A stretch of DNA of 64,000 bases from VAZQ01 sp963744275 (lineage in GTDB: Bacteria; Pseudomonadota; Alphaproteobacteria; Rhizobiales; Xanthobacteraceae), in assembly GCA_963744275.1 (NCBI GenBank), contig CAVUSX010000025.1, forward strand, positions 328,591 through 392,590. The letters are read 5' to 3'. Of this stretch, positions 63,825 through 64,000 are shown one piece after another (positions within the stretch are counted from its first letter, which is position 1; each line of letters begins with the position of its first letter). The notes beneath the pieces were generated by a model, which worked only from the letters and a program-made list of their open reading frames with translations, ran no database searches and was not told where the DNA came from. A program made the position numbers and the translations under genes.

Positions 63825-64000
63825 CTAACTCGTCAACCCCGGGATGCCCCAAGCCCGGCCAATCAGCGGGAACCCAACCGCTTGCCGGATGCCCGAAACC
63901 AGAAAGGCATGGAGGGGTCGAAAGACGTGATAGTAGTAGTCGATGAAGTCGCGAAAACAAGGTCTGCGCGATGCAAGGCGTAGCCGGCGATAGTCCGATT
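63825..64000 (-). CDS. Partial gene, C-terminus of an unknown protein
   Basis: The minus strand is open from the window edge to a TAG at 63825-63827, reading ...RDFIDYYYHVFRPLHAFLVS then GIRQAVGFPLIGRAWGIPGL and TS. The composition is aromatic and hydrophobic, protein-like, and the stop lies 7-9 nt before the FkbM start, as expected for the preceding gene of an operon. It is too short to classify. A glycosyltransferase or methyltransferase of the same locus is the most likely identity. Confidence 0.4.
   Translation of the reverse strand, partial: SDYRRLRLASRRPCFRDFIDYYYHVFRPLHAFLVSGIRQAVGFPLIGRAWGIPGLTS

Overview
The window reads as chromosomal DNA of a soil or sediment alphaproteobacterium, most likely of the order Hyphomicrobiales (Rhizobiales), near Bradyrhizobium, Rhodopseudomonas, Rhodoplanes or Pseudolabrys. 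The reasons are very high GC, many orphan periplasmic solute receptors beside aromatic-acid enzymes, a DUF2336 protein, a PAS-GGDEF-EAL protein of the Bradyrhizobium kind, and intergenic repeats typical of this group. This assignment is inference. I saw no rRNA, tRNA, CRISPR array or phage module.

Layout: (1) 202-2617 (-), a periplasmic protein plus an FtsX/MacB-type ABC exporter. (2) 2686-3518, a RAYT transposase with 38-bp REP arms, then a secreted amidohydrolase. (3) 5749-11881 (+), four overlapping genes: a polytopic SPFH protein, two HflC-like SPFH proteins (the first with a His-rich N-terminus) and a CPC-type metal P-type ATPase. This is the best candidate for an undescribed system. (4) 11875-13845 (-), thioesterase, IPP isomerase and solute receptor. 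(5) 13967-18911 (+), UbiD, UbiX, GST, TctC-type receptor and SDR, probably handling an aromatic or unsaturated acid. (6) 19111-23679, a DUF6152 pair, a B12-type radical SAM protein and a zinc alcohol dehydrogenase. (7) 24478-31907, a catabolic cluster: Rieske oxygenase, Pht5-like protein, GlcG-like protein, PanE-like and PanB-like proteins, and a DOPA-dioxygenase-like protein. A Phd/VapC toxin-antitoxin pair sits here between two copies of the dioxygenase 3' end. (8) 32422-46962, mixed metabolism and signalling: TctC receptor, PAS-GGDEF-EAL, DUF2336, LLM oxidoreductase, hydrolases, an IorAB-type molybdenum hydroxylase, class II aldolase and another receptor. (9) 47001-49752, a TetR regulator with a perfect palindrome at its start, a GT1 glycosyltransferase and an enoyl-CoA hydratase. 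(10) 49873-64000, an LPS/surface-glycan locus: GT2-GtrA, MsbA-like flippase, GalE, heptosyltransferases, HldD, HldE, glycosyltransferases, two FkbM methyltransferases and an O-antigen ligase.

Sixteen otherwise well-conserved genes are split by single-base frame changes. Nearly all that I could resolve are cured by removing or adding one base in a short homopolymer or GC repeat, so I treat them as sequencing indels and annotate each gene over its full length. Intergenic gaps are rich in large inverted-repeat elements. At least four families begin with GTAG and most lie within 25 nt of stop codons. A fifth family is built from GCGAATAG/GCGAGTAG-like units.
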